A stretch of DNA of 64,000 bases. Origin: Campylorhamphus procurvoides (taxonomy: Eukaryota > Chordata > Aves > Passeriformes > Dendrocolaptidae). This document shows positions 13,511 through 41,535 of this stretch, piece by piece. The translations under genes were made by a program, and so were the position numbers. Below the pieces are notes generated by a model. That model was given only the letters and a program-made list of their open reading frames with translations. It was not told the DNA's origin and searched no databases. Each line of letters opens with the position of its first letter. Within the stretch, counting starts at the first letter, position 1. The DNA is taken from assembly GCA_013396655.1 (NCBI GenBank), contig WBMV01006536.1, positions 41,452 through 105,451 of the forward strand. Reading direction: 5' to 3'.

Positions 13511-16500
13511 TGTTCCAGTTCTCTCCCCGTCCCACCAAGGAACATGAGCACGTGTGGGGTTTGGTTGCCATCTGGGGTTAAACCAGGACAGAAATTCAAG
13601 GCAGGCTTTACCCATTGTGGAAAGACGTGCAATTCTATTAGAAATCCCTCTTGTTCTGAAGTCGTTGAGTGCAGAATTAGGTCAGGCACACCCTGTGTTT
13701 CCTGCTTGCTTATGTTTCGGAGAGTAATTGTACGTGGGAATGTTTTTGTGGACTTAAAGGAGTGTTGTCACCTTAAAAAGGAGTTGTTTGGAGTTTTATT
13801 TCGGTCGTGGTGGTTACGCTGTGGTTCAGGGAGAGGGGAGGGTCACTGGCCACCTGATTTGCTCCCTGCTCCTCGTTCCTTGCTCTTTGCAAACCGAGTG
13901 GTGAAGGAAAGTTACTCATTTCTCCTATTTTTACTCTCTTAAAACCTCTCTCGTGCCATGCCAGATGACAGTGAAGCCGTGCAAACGCTGTCAGATGTTA
14001 CAGCAAGGGCTGGAATTCAGGGGGCTTTGACAGCTCAGCTGTCTTTGAAGTTTCTGTGAAGTTCTTGATACCTGAAATATTCTGGAGTGGTTCTTTAAAA
14101 GAAATCCCAAGGATAAGGAGTATGTCCTTATAAACATAATCAAATATTATATTTATATAATAAATAGAAACCAGCAGGTTTGCACTGATGCTCTTATTAT
14201 CTTTGGTTTAATAGAGTTTGCATCATAAATGGGTTTTCTCTGCTGGAAGCGTTGCTGTATTTCAGTTTCTTTTCATGGCACACATCACCTTGTTTGTGGT
14301 GATCTGTGCAAATAAAGCCATTCAGCTCCTTCCCAGCAGCTGAGGGAAAACTGGAAACCTTGGGAATGGCTTTGGATGTGCCTCAGAGTCCTTAGGGTGG
14401 GGAAGGAGAATGTGCTGAAGATCTTCCCAGCCTCTCCACATTCCAGAACACTTCCTTCTCAAGCATTGCACAGGGCAAGGATCACCCTCTTCATCTCTGC
14501 AAAACATTTGTAGCACGAATTGTTTGTGCCAAAGGGTCCTTGCTAAATAAAAGCTTCCACTTTGAGATGAAATAATTTAAATATGACTTCTGTATTTTTC
14601 TCTAAACAAAAGACAAGGCTCGAGACAAGTCCACATAAAGATTATTTCACCAAGGGCACCAGCATGTGGTTTGGAGACAGGTGTTTGTGCAGTTACACAG
14701 CTCATTCTTGGCACTGGCATGTTCTGGAGGAAGGAGGAACCTGCACACTCCAGGTTAAGGCAAAGCCAACAGCCAGAGCTACATGGGAGTTTTGATTTTT
14801 GACTCTAATACTGTTTTTCTTTAAAATCCAGCCTGTTTAGGAGCCCTTTCTCTGATCTTTAGTGCTCAAAGTGACTTGAGCTCTTGATAGTCCTGAGTGC
14901 CCAGCTCCCAAAATCCAGCTGTGTCCTCAGGTCCTCTGTGGACTAATCCTTCTGATTTTGGCAATACAGACCTCTCCTTACCTGATCCTTCAGGATTTGA
15001 GCACCCAAACAAAGTCACAGAGAAGTGAGAACGAGGTCGAGGTGCTCATTCACTGCTCATGATCCATTCTGTGCTACAGCCACTTTACACTTCCCAGGGG
15101 GTGGAAACGTGCATGGAAAGAGCCCTCAAAGGAGGGAGGGAATTGCTGGTGCCCAGAGCTGAGTAGTCAACGTGCTACAAGTCAGAGTAGCAGCTGGGCA
15201 GGCAGTGGATCTGCTGCTCAGGATTGTCTCCTCCTCCGAGTCCCTGCTCTCTCTCATAAAACACTTCCCTGCAGTGTTTCCCAGGGCTGTTAGGAGCAAC
15301 GAGCAGTTAATATTTGTTAAAAGCTTTGAAGATGAATAGTGCTAATTATTATTTATAGGTGTTCATTCTTACCAAGGATAGCTCTCCTTGATCCTGGGCA
15401 TGAAAGGAAACCAGGATGTTTGTAAGCTGGTCAGGCAGGAGTTTGGCCTTGAAGTCTTCATGTCCTGGTTTCCCCACTGGGTTCTGTGTGTTTGTCACGT
15501 TAAATGAGCAGTTTGGGGATTTATTGTACCAGCCAGATGTGCTAAAAGAACTTCTGAGTTCTGCTGACACATGGTGTGCAGGATTTGGGAATGGCAGGAG
15601 GGGCCAAAAGACAGGGAACTGCCATCAGCCTGGCCCAGGCTGGATGATCAGCAGGGCTGGATGTTCCACTTCCTGGAGATTTGTTAAGGAAAGTCTGATC
15701 TGGTGCTTCCAAGAGCCACCACATTGCAAAGAGCAGCTGTTTGGGAATCTGTTTTAAGAGAAAATATCAAGGAGAAAAGTGTCCAACAGTTGGGGGTTTT
15801 TTCTCCTAAAAATCCTCCTTAGCAGATTAAGCAGCAAAAGGGTAGGAAATTCTCAGGGCAAAATCATGTATTGTAGTTCTTGTGTATCTGGTGATAGTTC
15901 TATAAATAACTTTGGAGCTGTTGTAGTAAAGGACTCTGGGTGTGCAGGGTCTCTTCAACTGTGCCTCCTTTTAATTAGAGCTTGAGGTGATGAACAAAGA
16001 TTGCAACATTCACCCAACCCAGTTTGGTGGTTGTGCAACTCAGTCTGTTGGGGTTTCGTGCTGTTTGACATCACTTCAACAGGGCTTGTAAGGCAGAGCT
16101 CTGGGGAACTTATGGAGTCTCAGTGTCCCTGGAAAAAGCTGCTCTTTGCCTGGATGGACTCTGCTTATTGATCTGATTCCCTGCCCAAATTCTCCTCTCT
16201 GCTGAGTAATGCATTAAAGAACCAAGATACGTTCCATGAGTCTGTTCCCACATCCAGGGCAGCATTCACAGGGTCTGTGAGGCTCCTGATGGGAATGGTG
16301 AGGGGATCTGTCCAGGGAGTTCTCCAAGCCTGTGTTGGGTGTGCAGTGAGAGCAGAGGGGGAAGTGATGCTGCTCAGTTGCTGGGACTGAGATGACCCTC
16401 AGAGGCTCCTCCTGGTGCTGTTCCTTCCAGCCAGAGCCTCTAAAAAAGAGATGGTTTTGCTGTTGCCAAAAATCTTCCTTCAGATGGACATCACATGATG

Positions 16501-17796
16501 CATAAGCAACAGATTTTCTAAAAATACAGATATAATAATGCTGGCAACTTAGTATTGGGCTTATGAAACAAAGAGAAGGAATTGTTATTCCTTTTTCAAA
16601 TTCTCATTAAGAATTAAATACTTCCACTGACTGCCAGTAGCAATGGACTTGAAACCCACCACTGAACTGCTCATTAAGGCTTCACCCTCAGCAGGTCCTG
16701 CCCAGAAAACTTGCCAGTTCTGTCTGGGCATTTTGTTGTTTTATTAGTGCTGTGTTTTATCTGGTTTGTCTCTGCCAGGAGTCAGAGATGGCACCCACAG
16801 GCCCTGGAGTCCTCATTCAGCCAAGGAAAAGACACAGGACAATTGTTCAGCAGGGGGGAAATTGGGAAAATTCATTAATGAGGAAATTGGTGTTTTATAT
16901 TTGAGAGAGTGGCAGGAAAAGAGTTGAAGAAAAGAAAGGAAAGCTGGTTCATGTCCAGGGCAAAACAAATGCCAGAGAGAATGAGGGAAAGAGAGCAGAG
17001 ATCTGTTAGGAGATACAAGGAGTGAAATGGGTCTTAAAGATAGAAACAAGGAGGAAGGATTCCACTTGGAAAAAGTGAAGCTGTGTCTGCATATGCTGAA
17101 AGAACATTCCAGATTTAAGTGGCATTGGTTAAAGCATCGTGTGTGGGGCTGGGCCAGGACATGGTGGGTGTGAGGCTGCTCCAGTCATGGATGTTCTGCA
17201 TCATACAAGTGTTTTCTGTAGGATTATTTTGGGTTAAATCCTGGGGTGAGCACTGTGTGACAGCAGGGGCATAAATCCAGAAGGAAAACCCAAAACCAAG
17301 TAGTGACTGGGAGCAGGGAACCTCCTGGTCTAAGCTCAGAGGGGTTAAGGGGCAATTGCTGAGCTGTTAACTGGGCAAATGTTGTATTTCAGGCTGTAGC
17401 CATGTTACAGAGCTCATTTTGCCAGGGCTGGGAATCAAGAGACATACAAACATTTTTAAAGAGGTCTGAAGGGTGGGTAATGCCAGGAAGGTATTTGCAG
17501 AAACACATACATGATCTAAAGATATCACTGGCTTTAGACTTTGCTTTAAAACAGCCAAGATTAAATAGATTTAATATATTTAATAGACCTCTGGTTACTG
17601 TAAAAGCTTTTTCCCTTTTCCTGAGTGAGTGCAGGGGTATCATAAGCCTCTGAAACACAGTTAAATACTTGAAAAAATGCCTTTTGAGCCTGAAGGACTT
17701 TGGTTGTGGTACCAGATACAGGGATTTGAGCTTCATTGCTTGGGAGTTCCTTCAAAAACTACGAGCTTGGTGCTCTCTCTCCAGCTCTTCTCTCAG

Positions 17797-17833
17797 GAAG
17801 CGCCACCAACTCCTCACAGCACGGAGGCCCAGC
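17797..17833 (+). other. KCTD20: KCTD20 5' UTR part of the first coding exon
   Basis: The exon carrying the ATG is preceded by a strong pyrimidine run with two usable acceptors, one ending at 17784 (ctctctccag) and one at 17796 (cttctctcag). Either leaves a short untranslated leader before ATG 17834. At least one upstream untranslated exon is therefore needed. Which acceptor is used cannot be decided by eye. Confidence 0.55.
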
Positions 17834-24214
<6,381 letters not shown>

Positions 24215-24365
24215 TGCTGGAGGATCCTGCTGGATGTGGGGACATCTCAGCGTGGTGTCAGCCCAGGGGATGGGACACAGACTCTGCAAGGTGCTTTATC
24301 CTCCTTCATGCTCTTACTACCTTGTCATATTACAAGCATGTTAATAAAGAGCCACACTCCATAGT
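24215..24365 (+). other. KCTD20: KCTD20 proximal 3' UTR with AATAAA poly(A) signal
   Basis: The stop TAG at 24212-24214 is followed by unique sequence with a canonical AATAAA at 24343-24348, placing a proximal cleavage site near 24365. A second signal, ATTAAA at 26931-26936, lies in an AT-rich context and could end a long 3' UTR of about 2.7 kb. No CR1 fragment that I recognise interrupts 24215-26940, which is compatible with that longer form. Confidence 0.6.
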
Positions 24366-27299
24366 CTTAATTGTGCAGTCAAAAGCAACATCTCCTCAGA
24401 CAAAAAGGAAATGATGCTGTTTGTTTCTACTACAAAGGCTTCCGGATTGGTGGGTGCTGAATATTTTATGTCAACTTCTAAAAGAAGAGCACAATTAATG
24501 TAGAAACATCTTGCTTGACATGAGAGAGGAAATTCTGGGCCTGTCAAGACAAAGCTTTCCTTTACCATTAGGCACTTAGCTTTGCTTTTGTGAGAACCAG
24601 TTACAGAGGAGTGAACATCAAAGCAGGACAGATGATACTCTTTCATCAACCAGCAGAAATGTAGCACAGTTGTGAGAGCAAAAGCTGAGAGTGGAGGAAT
24701 CTGTTTGCACTGCCACCTGGCTTTGGACCCAGCATGCTGGACTGCCCTAGGGAAGGAGCAACCAGGGCCATAGGAAGCATATGCCTCTTCACAGGAATTT
24801 CCCATATATACTTCTCTGTGAGATGGAATCATTGGTTTTAGGGATGTTTTCTGTTCAGTAAAACAAGTAGATCGTGCTGAAAAAAACACCCAAAAGAGAC
24901 TGTAGCTGATATTTTATCAATCAGGTAAATCTGTTTAGTAGCCAAATAGATGTGAAGCTTTCTAGAGGTGACTGTGCATGCTACAGCCTTTCAGTTGTCT
25001 CCTCCATTCCTCTGCTAAGACAAAAAAAAGCCAGTGGAGGAGCTCCCAGTACAAACAGTTAACTGTAAAATCCTTGGTCTCATCAACCTTAGTCAGAATT
25101 CCTGTAGACCCTCCAAGGAGCACTCTGCTGCTGCAGCTTTAAAAGGCCAGCTGCTTTCTTCCCAGTTTGAAACTGGACCATTTTGTTGTCAGGCAGGTAA
25201 GAAATACCAACAGTGAACCAGCCCTCAGGAGAGAGAAATACACATACATGGGAACAACTCTTGTTGCTCTGAGTATCCTCAAATGTGTAAGGCTCTGGGA
25301 ATTTTGGGTGCAGGGCCAGCAGACACACTCCAGGCTGGTTTAGCTCAGGTAGATTGGAGCTTGCTGGTCCTGCTCCTGGAGGAGTCACCTGTAGGATTTC
25401 CCTCTAGGCTGGCTTAACCCCTGGTGAGCACACAGGGAGCTCAGCTCTGCCCCAGCTCACCTGAGGGCACCCAAAACAGGCAGCCTCACAAAGCCATCCC
25501 CTCTGATGGCTGTGTCAAAGCTTTAAATTGGGGTGTTTAAACATGATGCTGGTGCAAAGAAAAGCTGAAACCATTCAAGAAAGAGAGGGCCAGGGCTCCT
25601 TGCAGGGTGCTGCTCTTGCAGTGGTGTTGAAACCTGGACCATTTGGGCACTGAGTTACCTGGTCAGACTTGGCAAAGTATTAGTCTGCCCCTAGAAAATT
25701 TAATCCTTTTTTATCAGGATTGCATCATTAAGGAAATCTATTTTATTCTCCCTCTGACTGCCAAGTGCATGGTGGATTTATTGACTAGTGAAGATTTGCT
25801 GCTGAGGAGGGTTGTGGGTTTCAGTGTAACATGACAAGATCAAGCAAAAAGTTTTAGTTGCAAGTAACAAACCTCTCCCAAAACACCTTTTGTTATGTTC
25901 AGTTCCCATTTGTGTGGATACAGGTTTCTGTTTCTGTTCTGAGCTTCTTTCCCAAGTGCAGCAAATAGGTGTCCTCTTTTTATAAGTGCCTAGGGGAAGA
26001 TTTCAGGTCCCAGGGGTTCAGATGCCCAAGTTCCACCTGAGTACTTTGGAAAACTCCTCCCTGTGTGTCATTGGGTGAGTACAAGAAGTGTCCTTCAGTG
26101 CCTGCACGGAGCTGGGGGGGTGTGCAGTCACTGCCACTGTTGCTCCAGATGAATTTCTATTTTTGTAGTAGAGAAAGGAAGAAATATGGACCATGAACCT
26201 TCCACCAGGGGCCAGACCAAAGCCATTCCCTCAGGACAGACACAAGCACTGGTGAGCCTGTGTGCCCAGCAGGGATGGAGGTTGTCCCCAGGCCCTGGGA
26301 TTATGTTTTTCAGTGTGTATTTATTTTTACAGCAGTGTCAGTTTTAATTCTTTGAGTGCTGGTGTTGCCCAGCTGAGTTGGAGGTGGAGCTTATCCATGG
26401 TCTGCTCCAAGGAGAAGTGTGGGTGGTGTTGAAAGCTCCTCCTCAGGACTCTGTCAAGACTTCAGGTGCTGAGAATTGGACCTCAGTGGCACCTTTTGGG
26501 ATCTGACAGCCAAACCAAATGCCACCATGTGTGTCCCTGAGCCCAAGGGTCAGCTCAGCCTCTTGAAGGGTTCAGCCAGTTTATTTGAAATAGTGGCCAG
26601 GGGTTAAAGGCTGTCACTGCCTGTAGGAGCTCGTGGTTCCCTGTGGAATCAGCTGAACCTTCAGCATGGGATGGAGATCTCCTTCTCCCACAATTTCCAT
26701 GCAGGTTTTACCACTGTAGCTTATTGGCTTTACCAAGTAATTAAAGATGAATTTTGGGTTTTAATTTTTGTTAGTACAGTGAATTCCACTGGAACTCTGA
26801 ATTGAGGAAGTGTTTGCTTTTCCTCCTCTCATGGTCACCCTCTTCAGGTATAAGGTCAACTCTTGTCTTATTCCAGATGTACTGAAGTGTTCCCTGTGCT
26901 GTGTATGAACTCTAGATGTATGGTTTCTGTATTAAAATATAAATTATATGTGGCTTGTTTGGCTCTTTTAAAAATTGTTTTAAATGTGGAGTAAAAGAAT
27001 GGGCTGGGGGTAGAGGGCTAGAAGGTTTTATTTCCTTGCTTCATGAAGTAACTGTGGCAGGGACCAACTGCAGAGAAGTGTTAGCACCTTTTGGGCTGAG
27101 AGCACCTCAAGGTTTATTTCAGCTCCTCACAACTCATTGCAGGGATGTTCTAAAGGCAGCACAGGTCTGAGACAACACTCCTTGACCCCTTTTGGAAGAA
27201 AACAGCTTTGGAGCAGGTCTGGCTTTGATTTCCACCTTCAGCCTTGGATGGACTTCCAGGGTTTCCTTGATGAAGCTTGGGAAAGGTGTTAAGAGTGTG
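24366..27299. other. KCTD20 long 3' UTR or intergenic DNA
   Basis: Unique sequence without exons or CR1 that I can recognise lies between the convergent genes KCTD20 and STK38. The ATTAAA at 26931-26936 may be the distal KCTD20 poly(A) signal. Confidence 0.45.
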
Positions 27300-27625
27300 A
27301 ACAAGGTGGAATTTGTGTGGAGACCTCAAGAGCACCTTCCAGTATCTGCAGGGTTACAAAGTGGAGAAGGGACTGTTCATCAGGAACTGGAGTGACAGGA
27401 CAAGGGCAATGGGTTCAAACAGAGAGGGCAGGGTTAGATGGGATATTGGGAAGGAATCCTTCCCTGTGAGGGAGCTGCCCCATCCCTGGAAGTGGTCAGG
27501 GCCAGGTTGGACTGGGCTTGGACATGGCCAGGATAGTGAAAGGTGTCCCTGCCCATGGCAGGGGGTGAAACTGGATCTCTGAGATCCCTTCCAAGCCAAA
27601 CCAGTCTGGGATTCCACGATTCCAG
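27300..27625 (+). mobile_element. CR1 3' fragment, sense
   Basis: 'ggagacctcaagagcacctt', 'agtgacaggacaaggg', 'ccatccctggaagtgg', 'tgcccatggcaggggg' and 'gggattccacgattcc' give the normal CR1 order. It separates the KCTD20 and STK38 3' ends. Confidence 0.9.
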
Positions 27626-27649
27626 TTTGTAAAACAACATGCCCACAAC

Positions 27650-30497
27650 AGCACGTGTACCAAGAGGGTTTTATTTACACCGGACAATGAGGTCTATCCA
27701 TAAAAAGTTGACTACACCTGCCAAATTTTACAGTGCAATTTTGGAACAGCTTTGAAATATTTACAGAACACTTTTTCAACTTGGAGGTTAAGGCAGAGTC
27801 AGGGCACAGTGATAAGAAACACTTAGTGCAGCTTTATGCTAGGCATGATAGAGAGATGAACTGGCAGCATAAGGTGTTCAGATCCACTGGAAATTCAGCT
27901 TGGGATTATTCCTACAAATCCAGCAACTGCATCTTAATAAAAAAGAGCTAAAGATACAAATAACCTCAAAACACAAGCAGCTAAGGAAAATGTTTGGCTA
28001 CCATAGGAGATGGAACAGGCATCCAAAATCCTGACTGTCAGCAGTGAATTATGGATCCTGGGAAGGAGATACTCTAAGGACACACTTTTTTCCCCTAATA
28101 TTGGTGAAAACTGGAGTAAAAAGCAGGCTTGCAATGTACCTGGGACACAGAACCTACCACTGGAGGTGTGTCCAAGAGGACTGGGTTCAAAGACATCCAA
28201 CTTCTGCTGGAAGACAAGAGGAATGAGGTACCCAACTACTCCTTGTGCCTTCAGAAAACCACCTGGAGCTCACAGTGACCTCGGGGGTCACACTTCAAAC
28301 AGCACTAAAAATGCACAAAACACAGTCCTTGAGAGTTGGTTTTTTCACAGCAAGTCATCACAACTTACAATTGTTCAGCTTCTTTGGTATTTATAAATAA
28401 AAACGCTGGTCCCTTTCAGTAAAGGGCTACAAATGCAGCTACTATCTCAAAATCATCTCTTGCTAAGCCACAGCAGCTTTAAAGGATTCTGATTTTTGTT
28501 TTTATTTCATTTTAAGGCAGTACCTAAGCTGTTAGGAATTGGAAAAAAATGGTTTTATATTAATTCCAATGGTTTATAAGGCAACATTTTCAAATGGCTG
28601 GAAGAAACTGCAGGAGAAGTTGGTATCAGTCCTTCACACAAAGTACAAAGGGAGCAGAAGGTGATCTCAGGGATGAGTTGGGAAAAGCCTGACCCTGTAA
28701 GTCATTCCTTCCATTAGCCCTTATTCATCTGACTGCAGTGATCCTGGGATCACTTCTAATTAAGGCTATTTTGCTTTTCAGCTTGGTAGGATCCAAGTGG
28801 TACCTAAAACTGCTTATGGCAAGTCATTAAAAGCCGTGGGACACCTACAAAAAGCACAGGGGGTGGTGAGGGAGGGGACACAAAGGAGTTCTGTACAGTA
28901 CTGGCAATCCCCCATCAGTCCTTCAGGATGGCACTCAAAAGACAAGTAGGTAAAAATTCCCTAAAAGCACCTATTTTAAAAAAAAAAAAGTTCCACTACA
29001 AACCCATTTTGTTTTATTTCCTAATCAAGAAAGTCAGGACTACCCAGCCCTGGAGGCCTTTTTTTCCTGGGAAACACTGCTTGACCTTTGTCTTGTCTGC
29101 ACTCTGGAGTTAGTGTTCAGCACCAAGAGAAGTCTGCAGGACTGAGACCTCAAAAAGGGATCACTTTTAGCAATCTGATTCCAAATTAGAGACTGGAACC
29201 AGGCAGGCCCAAAGGGTCACCTGCCCCTGGAAGTGCAGAGTTAACTCCACAAGGGCACAACGTGGAGCTCGTGGTTAGAAAAAGGAATTAGGAAAAGCTC
29301 AGCTGAGGCAGAACCCTCCTTCCCAAAATGCTGTCCATGTTCCCAGAGAGCCTGAGGCAAGGAAAGGCACTTTGGGGCTCTCCTGGAGAGAACCTGATCA
29401 GAACTTTTATAAATTACAGCAGACAATAATCAAAGAGTGGACACGGTGTGTTCCACTGCCCCAAAAGTGACCCCAGTCTGTGGAAAACTCCAGGGACAGC
29501 AAGAGCAGCTCTGCAAGGAAACACCAGGCAGGTCTCCAACAGCAACATTCTCATCCTGTTCTGCTCAAAACCAAGAGCAGAAAGGCCACAGAAGATGGGT
29601 GGTTTTGTCTCCCAACCACTGAAGATGCAGCAGAGCTCAGAGGTGGCCAAGAGATGGCACCAGCTCTGCACAACTTACCCACCAAGGAGCAGCTTCGAGG
29701 CATTTCCCTCCCTCTCTGCTCTAATTCCAGATGTTCAGTGGGACCAGCTGTGGTTTATTATCTGTGTTGTTTGCAGATCCACCCTGTCATAGGAGGAAAT
29801 GGCCCTTTTCTCCTCTAGGTAAGAAAGGAAAAGCCTTGCACAATGTTTTAATTTAGAAAAGGTATGAAATGGCTTGAGGGTCACTCAGTACCACAAGTAA
29901 AGTGCACCAGGACTGGAGGCCACGGTGACAGAGCTGAGAAATGCTATTGAGAGGCTTCCAAGGAGCATTATAAAAACAGCACTACAAACTAAGGTTAAGG
30001 CAATCTGAGTTGTGTCCTTCTGCTCAAGAGTTTCCTGGAGAGTTGTGTGTCTCAGGCTTTCATTATTGCTTTGTTCCTGGAGTCCTCAACTGGGCAAGCA
30101 GAGCTGGCAGAGTTGGCAGAGTGAGGTTGTCACAATGCAGGACTGGCAAACAATCCTATAGAATCCCATGCTTTGCAATGCCAAAGGGAAGGCTCCCATC
30201 TTCTGATGGACTGCACAAGCTGGCAAAGGGTTTAAAAAGAAAAACTCTTGCTCCTGAAGCAGCAAAAGATGCAAACACGTTGTGGGAATTTTTCAATGGC
30301 ACATAAAAAAAAAATCCTTAGTAACAACCAGGCGTGTAACAAAACAGGGTCCTGAAGTCTTCTCCAAGAGCTGATAGCCCTCAAGTTTTCTTTTTAAAAT
30401 AAAAAAGAGTTCTTTTGTGGTCTAAACCCATTAGTGGGTCTAAACCCAAAGTCCAGCAACAGAATTCCATGGCTCAGAAGTCCCAGGTAAAGCTGTG
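27650..30497 (-). other. STK38: STK38 3' UTR, probable full extent
   Basis: After stop TGA (30500-30498 on the - strand) comes about 2.8 kb of AT-rich sequence free of recognisable CR1. It ends at an AATAAA on the - strand at 27675-27670. A CR1 fragment starts just beyond (27300-27625). Several other AATAAA sites on the - strand (about 28501, 29010 and 29754) could give shorter forms. The 3' end is inferred only from signals and from the absence of repeats. Confidence 0.5.
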
Positions 30498-39144
<8,647 letters not shown>

Positions 39145-39146
39145 GG

Positions 39147-40234
39147 CTGCCAGGAGAGAAAAAGGGAGCAAAAATGAAGCATCACAAATGGCAAATACCC
39201 TTCAAACAAGAGCTGCAATCAATTAAGGGATGGTGAATCACAGGGTTCAGGTTTTAACAACCAACGCCATCAGCGACGAAGACCAAGCAGGGAAAATTCT
39301 TACAAAATCAAAGGTACAAGTCAAACTTCCTGTTTTGAACATATTTGATCTGAAAATAAGAGGGAAGGAAACTTAAGAAACAGGGTGCCTCAAAAACCAC
39401 AATTTCAGCCAGTGCTGCAAATGCTTCTTGCTCCCAACACATTGTATCTCTATTAAATCCTCAAAATTCAGGAATATCACACTGAAACACCAAATCCAGA
39501 AGCTGCTCTTCCTACAACCCCTGCAGAATTCACTCCATCAGTTGCCTGCTGGCTCTTCTGCTGAGAAATTCATCAAACTCCTGAAAGTCATCCCAATAAC
39601 AGAGCAAGGAACTGTTCCTTGCTGAGGAAGGACCAAAAAAGGCATTTAGCTGCCTCTAAGCATTTTCCTAGATGTTTTCACCCAGAAATTTGGCCAAATC
39701 CAGAGGAATCAGTGCCTTTGAACAGGCTGCAGTTTAAAAAATACCCACAAAAGCAAAACCTATAAGTGTAAGCACCCTATATATTTATTTCTGAGAAAAA
39801 CACATGTTTTCATACCTGACAACCCACCTCCACTTCCTAAAATGCACTAAAAACATGAAAAACTACCTTGGTCCTCCTGGGCATCCCAGAACTCACACTG
39901 AGGGAACAGTTTTGTGACTATTCCTAGAAGTTGCAGCCAAACAGAGGTGAGACCCTTCCCCTTTGTCCACCCTGGTGCTGCCAAGGAGCTCTGAGTGACT
40001 CTTTCTGTTCTCTCTTTGCAGCTGTTTTGGAGGTGTCACCTCCCTGACACACCCCAACCCCTTGGGGACAGCCCTGGCAGGTTCCTGGTGGGACAGGAGC
40101 GGGTAAGGGATCTCCAGCTGGGTGGGTTTGGGGTGGAAATGTGTGTTTATGTGAGGTGGGGGCTTTGGGGAGGAGCAGCTCTGACACCACACAAAGAGGG
40201 GGGCATGTTCTTTACACAGGTGTTATATCCTGTG
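39147..40234. other. STK38 5' intron or flank, no feature seen
   Basis: Unique sequence upstream of the STK38 start-codon exon. The needed untranslated exon is not visible with confidence. A weak candidate begins at the GC-rich patch 40630-40720, with a poor donor gtgctc on the - strand. Confidence 0.4.
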
Positions 40235-40447
40235 GAGTTTGGGTGTCACACCCTGCAGAGACTGGTTGTTACAGCCCTGGAGATGGGGCTGTTACACCCT
40301 GAAGAAATGGGGTTCTTACACCTCTGGAGATGGGGTTCTTACACACCCAGAGATGGGGTTGTTACAGCCTGCAGACCTGGGGTTGTTACACCCTACAGAG
40401 ATGGAGCTGTTACACCCCACAAATGGGGCTGTTACACCCTACAGAGA
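40235..40447. repeat. Minisatellite, unit about 24-29 bp
   Basis: Eight or so diverged copies of 'gttacaccctgnagagatgg' followed by ggggttc/ggggctg. This is the first of three unrelated tandem arrays in the STK38 5' flank. Confidence 0.9.
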
Positions 40448-40696
40448 ACATTTTAATCAGTGAGAAGAGCTGGGACCCTTCCACCTGTGGCCCTAATCAG
40501 GAGGTGCAAAAGAGCCCCTCTCACTTCCAGGGACCAAACCAGGAAAACTCCCTGACAGAGCGGGGTGCGGGGGGAGGCAAAAACCAAAAGGGAAGGGGTG
40601 GAAAAGAGAAAGTACCGGTGTCAGAGCACCTGTTGGTGGCCGCGGCCCCTTCCGTGGGGATGGGGGCTCCGAGCCCACCGTGGGACGGTGCGGGCT

Positions 40697-40920
40697 GGAT
40701 CCTACAGAGCATCCCATAAAGGATCCCATAAATGATCCCATAAAGGATCCCATGAAGGATCCCGCAGAGGATCCCATAGAGGATCCCATAAAGGGTCCCA
40801 GAGAGCATCCCATAAAGGATCACATAGAGGATCCCATAAAGGATCCCATAAAGGATCCCACAAAGGATACCATAAAGGATCCCGCAGAGCATCCCATAGA
40901 GGATCCCATAAAGGATCTTA
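40697..40920. repeat. 12-bp minisatellite, 18 full copies
   Basis: Eighteen contiguous 12-bp units of 'ggatcccataaa' type run from 40697 to 40912, plus a partial unit. Units 6-8 and 16-18, and 1-3 and 11-13, resemble each other, so there is a 120-bp higher-order period. The unit length is a multiple of three, so both strands stay open; this is not evidence of protein coding. Confidence 0.97.
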
Positions 40921-41020
40921 GGGGGGCACAGGGGGGGCGGAGGGGCCGGGCAGCATCACCGGCAGCCCAGGACAAAGGGGGCCCGAGCCCCCCAGCACAG
41001 GGCAGGGAAAGGGGGACCCG

Positions 41021-41228
41021 NNNNNNNNNNNNNNNNNNNNNNNNNNNNNNNNNNNNNNNNNNNNNNNNNNNNNNNNNNNNNNNNNNNNNNNNNNNNNNNN
41101 NNNNNNNNNNNNNNNNNNNNNNNNNNNNNNNNNNNNNNNNNNNNNNNNNNNNNNNNNNNNNNNNNNNNNNNNNNNNNNNNNNNNNNNNNNNNNNNNNNNN
41201 NNNNNNNNNNNNNNNNNNNNNNNNNNNN
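41021..41228. other. Assembly gap (208 N)
   Basis: A run of 208 N is flanked on both sides by GC-rich minisatellite sequence. It lies in the 5' flank of STK38 and may hide the STK38 untranslated exon and promoter. Confidence 1.
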
Positions 41229-41535
41229 GGGGATCTGAGTTTTGGGGCCGGGATGGGGGACCTGGGATGGGGGTTCACAACGGATGCTCCAGGATGGGGG
41301 TTCCTGCTGGGGGTCTGGGATGGGGGTTTTGTACTGGGGGTCCACAATGAGGGCTCCAAGGTGGGGGTTCCTGCTGGGGGTCCGTAGCAGGGGCTCCAGG
41401 ATGGGGGATCTGCCATAGGGGCTCTGCAACAGGGGCTCCGAAATGGGGCCCCACGACTGGGATTGCACACTGGGGTCTCCCTATTGGGGTTCCACAACTG
41501 AGGCTCTGTGATGGGGTCCATGGTTGGGGTTCTGT
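41229..41535. repeat. G-rich diverged minisatellite after the gap
   Basis: Many imperfect units of about 16-20 bp with a 'gatgggggttcc' or 'gggggtccacaa' core. It abuts the gap, which may have arisen because this array did not assemble. Confidence 0.85.

Larger units (their letters stand above)
10860..17784. other. Non-coding interval with CR1 pieces only
   Basis: Apart from CR1 fragments at 12546-12633 and 13125-13510, I see only unique AT-rich DNA with no supported exons. It is probably the intron before the first coding exon of KCTD20. Confidence 0.5.

Noticed and set aside
13062..13942. 161- and 178-codon frames near 13.1-13.9 kb
   Set aside because: The first half is antisense CR1; the rest has no splice context or recognisable sequence.
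40680..41521. Open frames of more than 230 codons on both strands through the gap
   Set aside because: They consist of 12-bp repeat units (DPIK-type cycles) plus unknown residues from N bases; open on both strands because the unit is a multiple of three.
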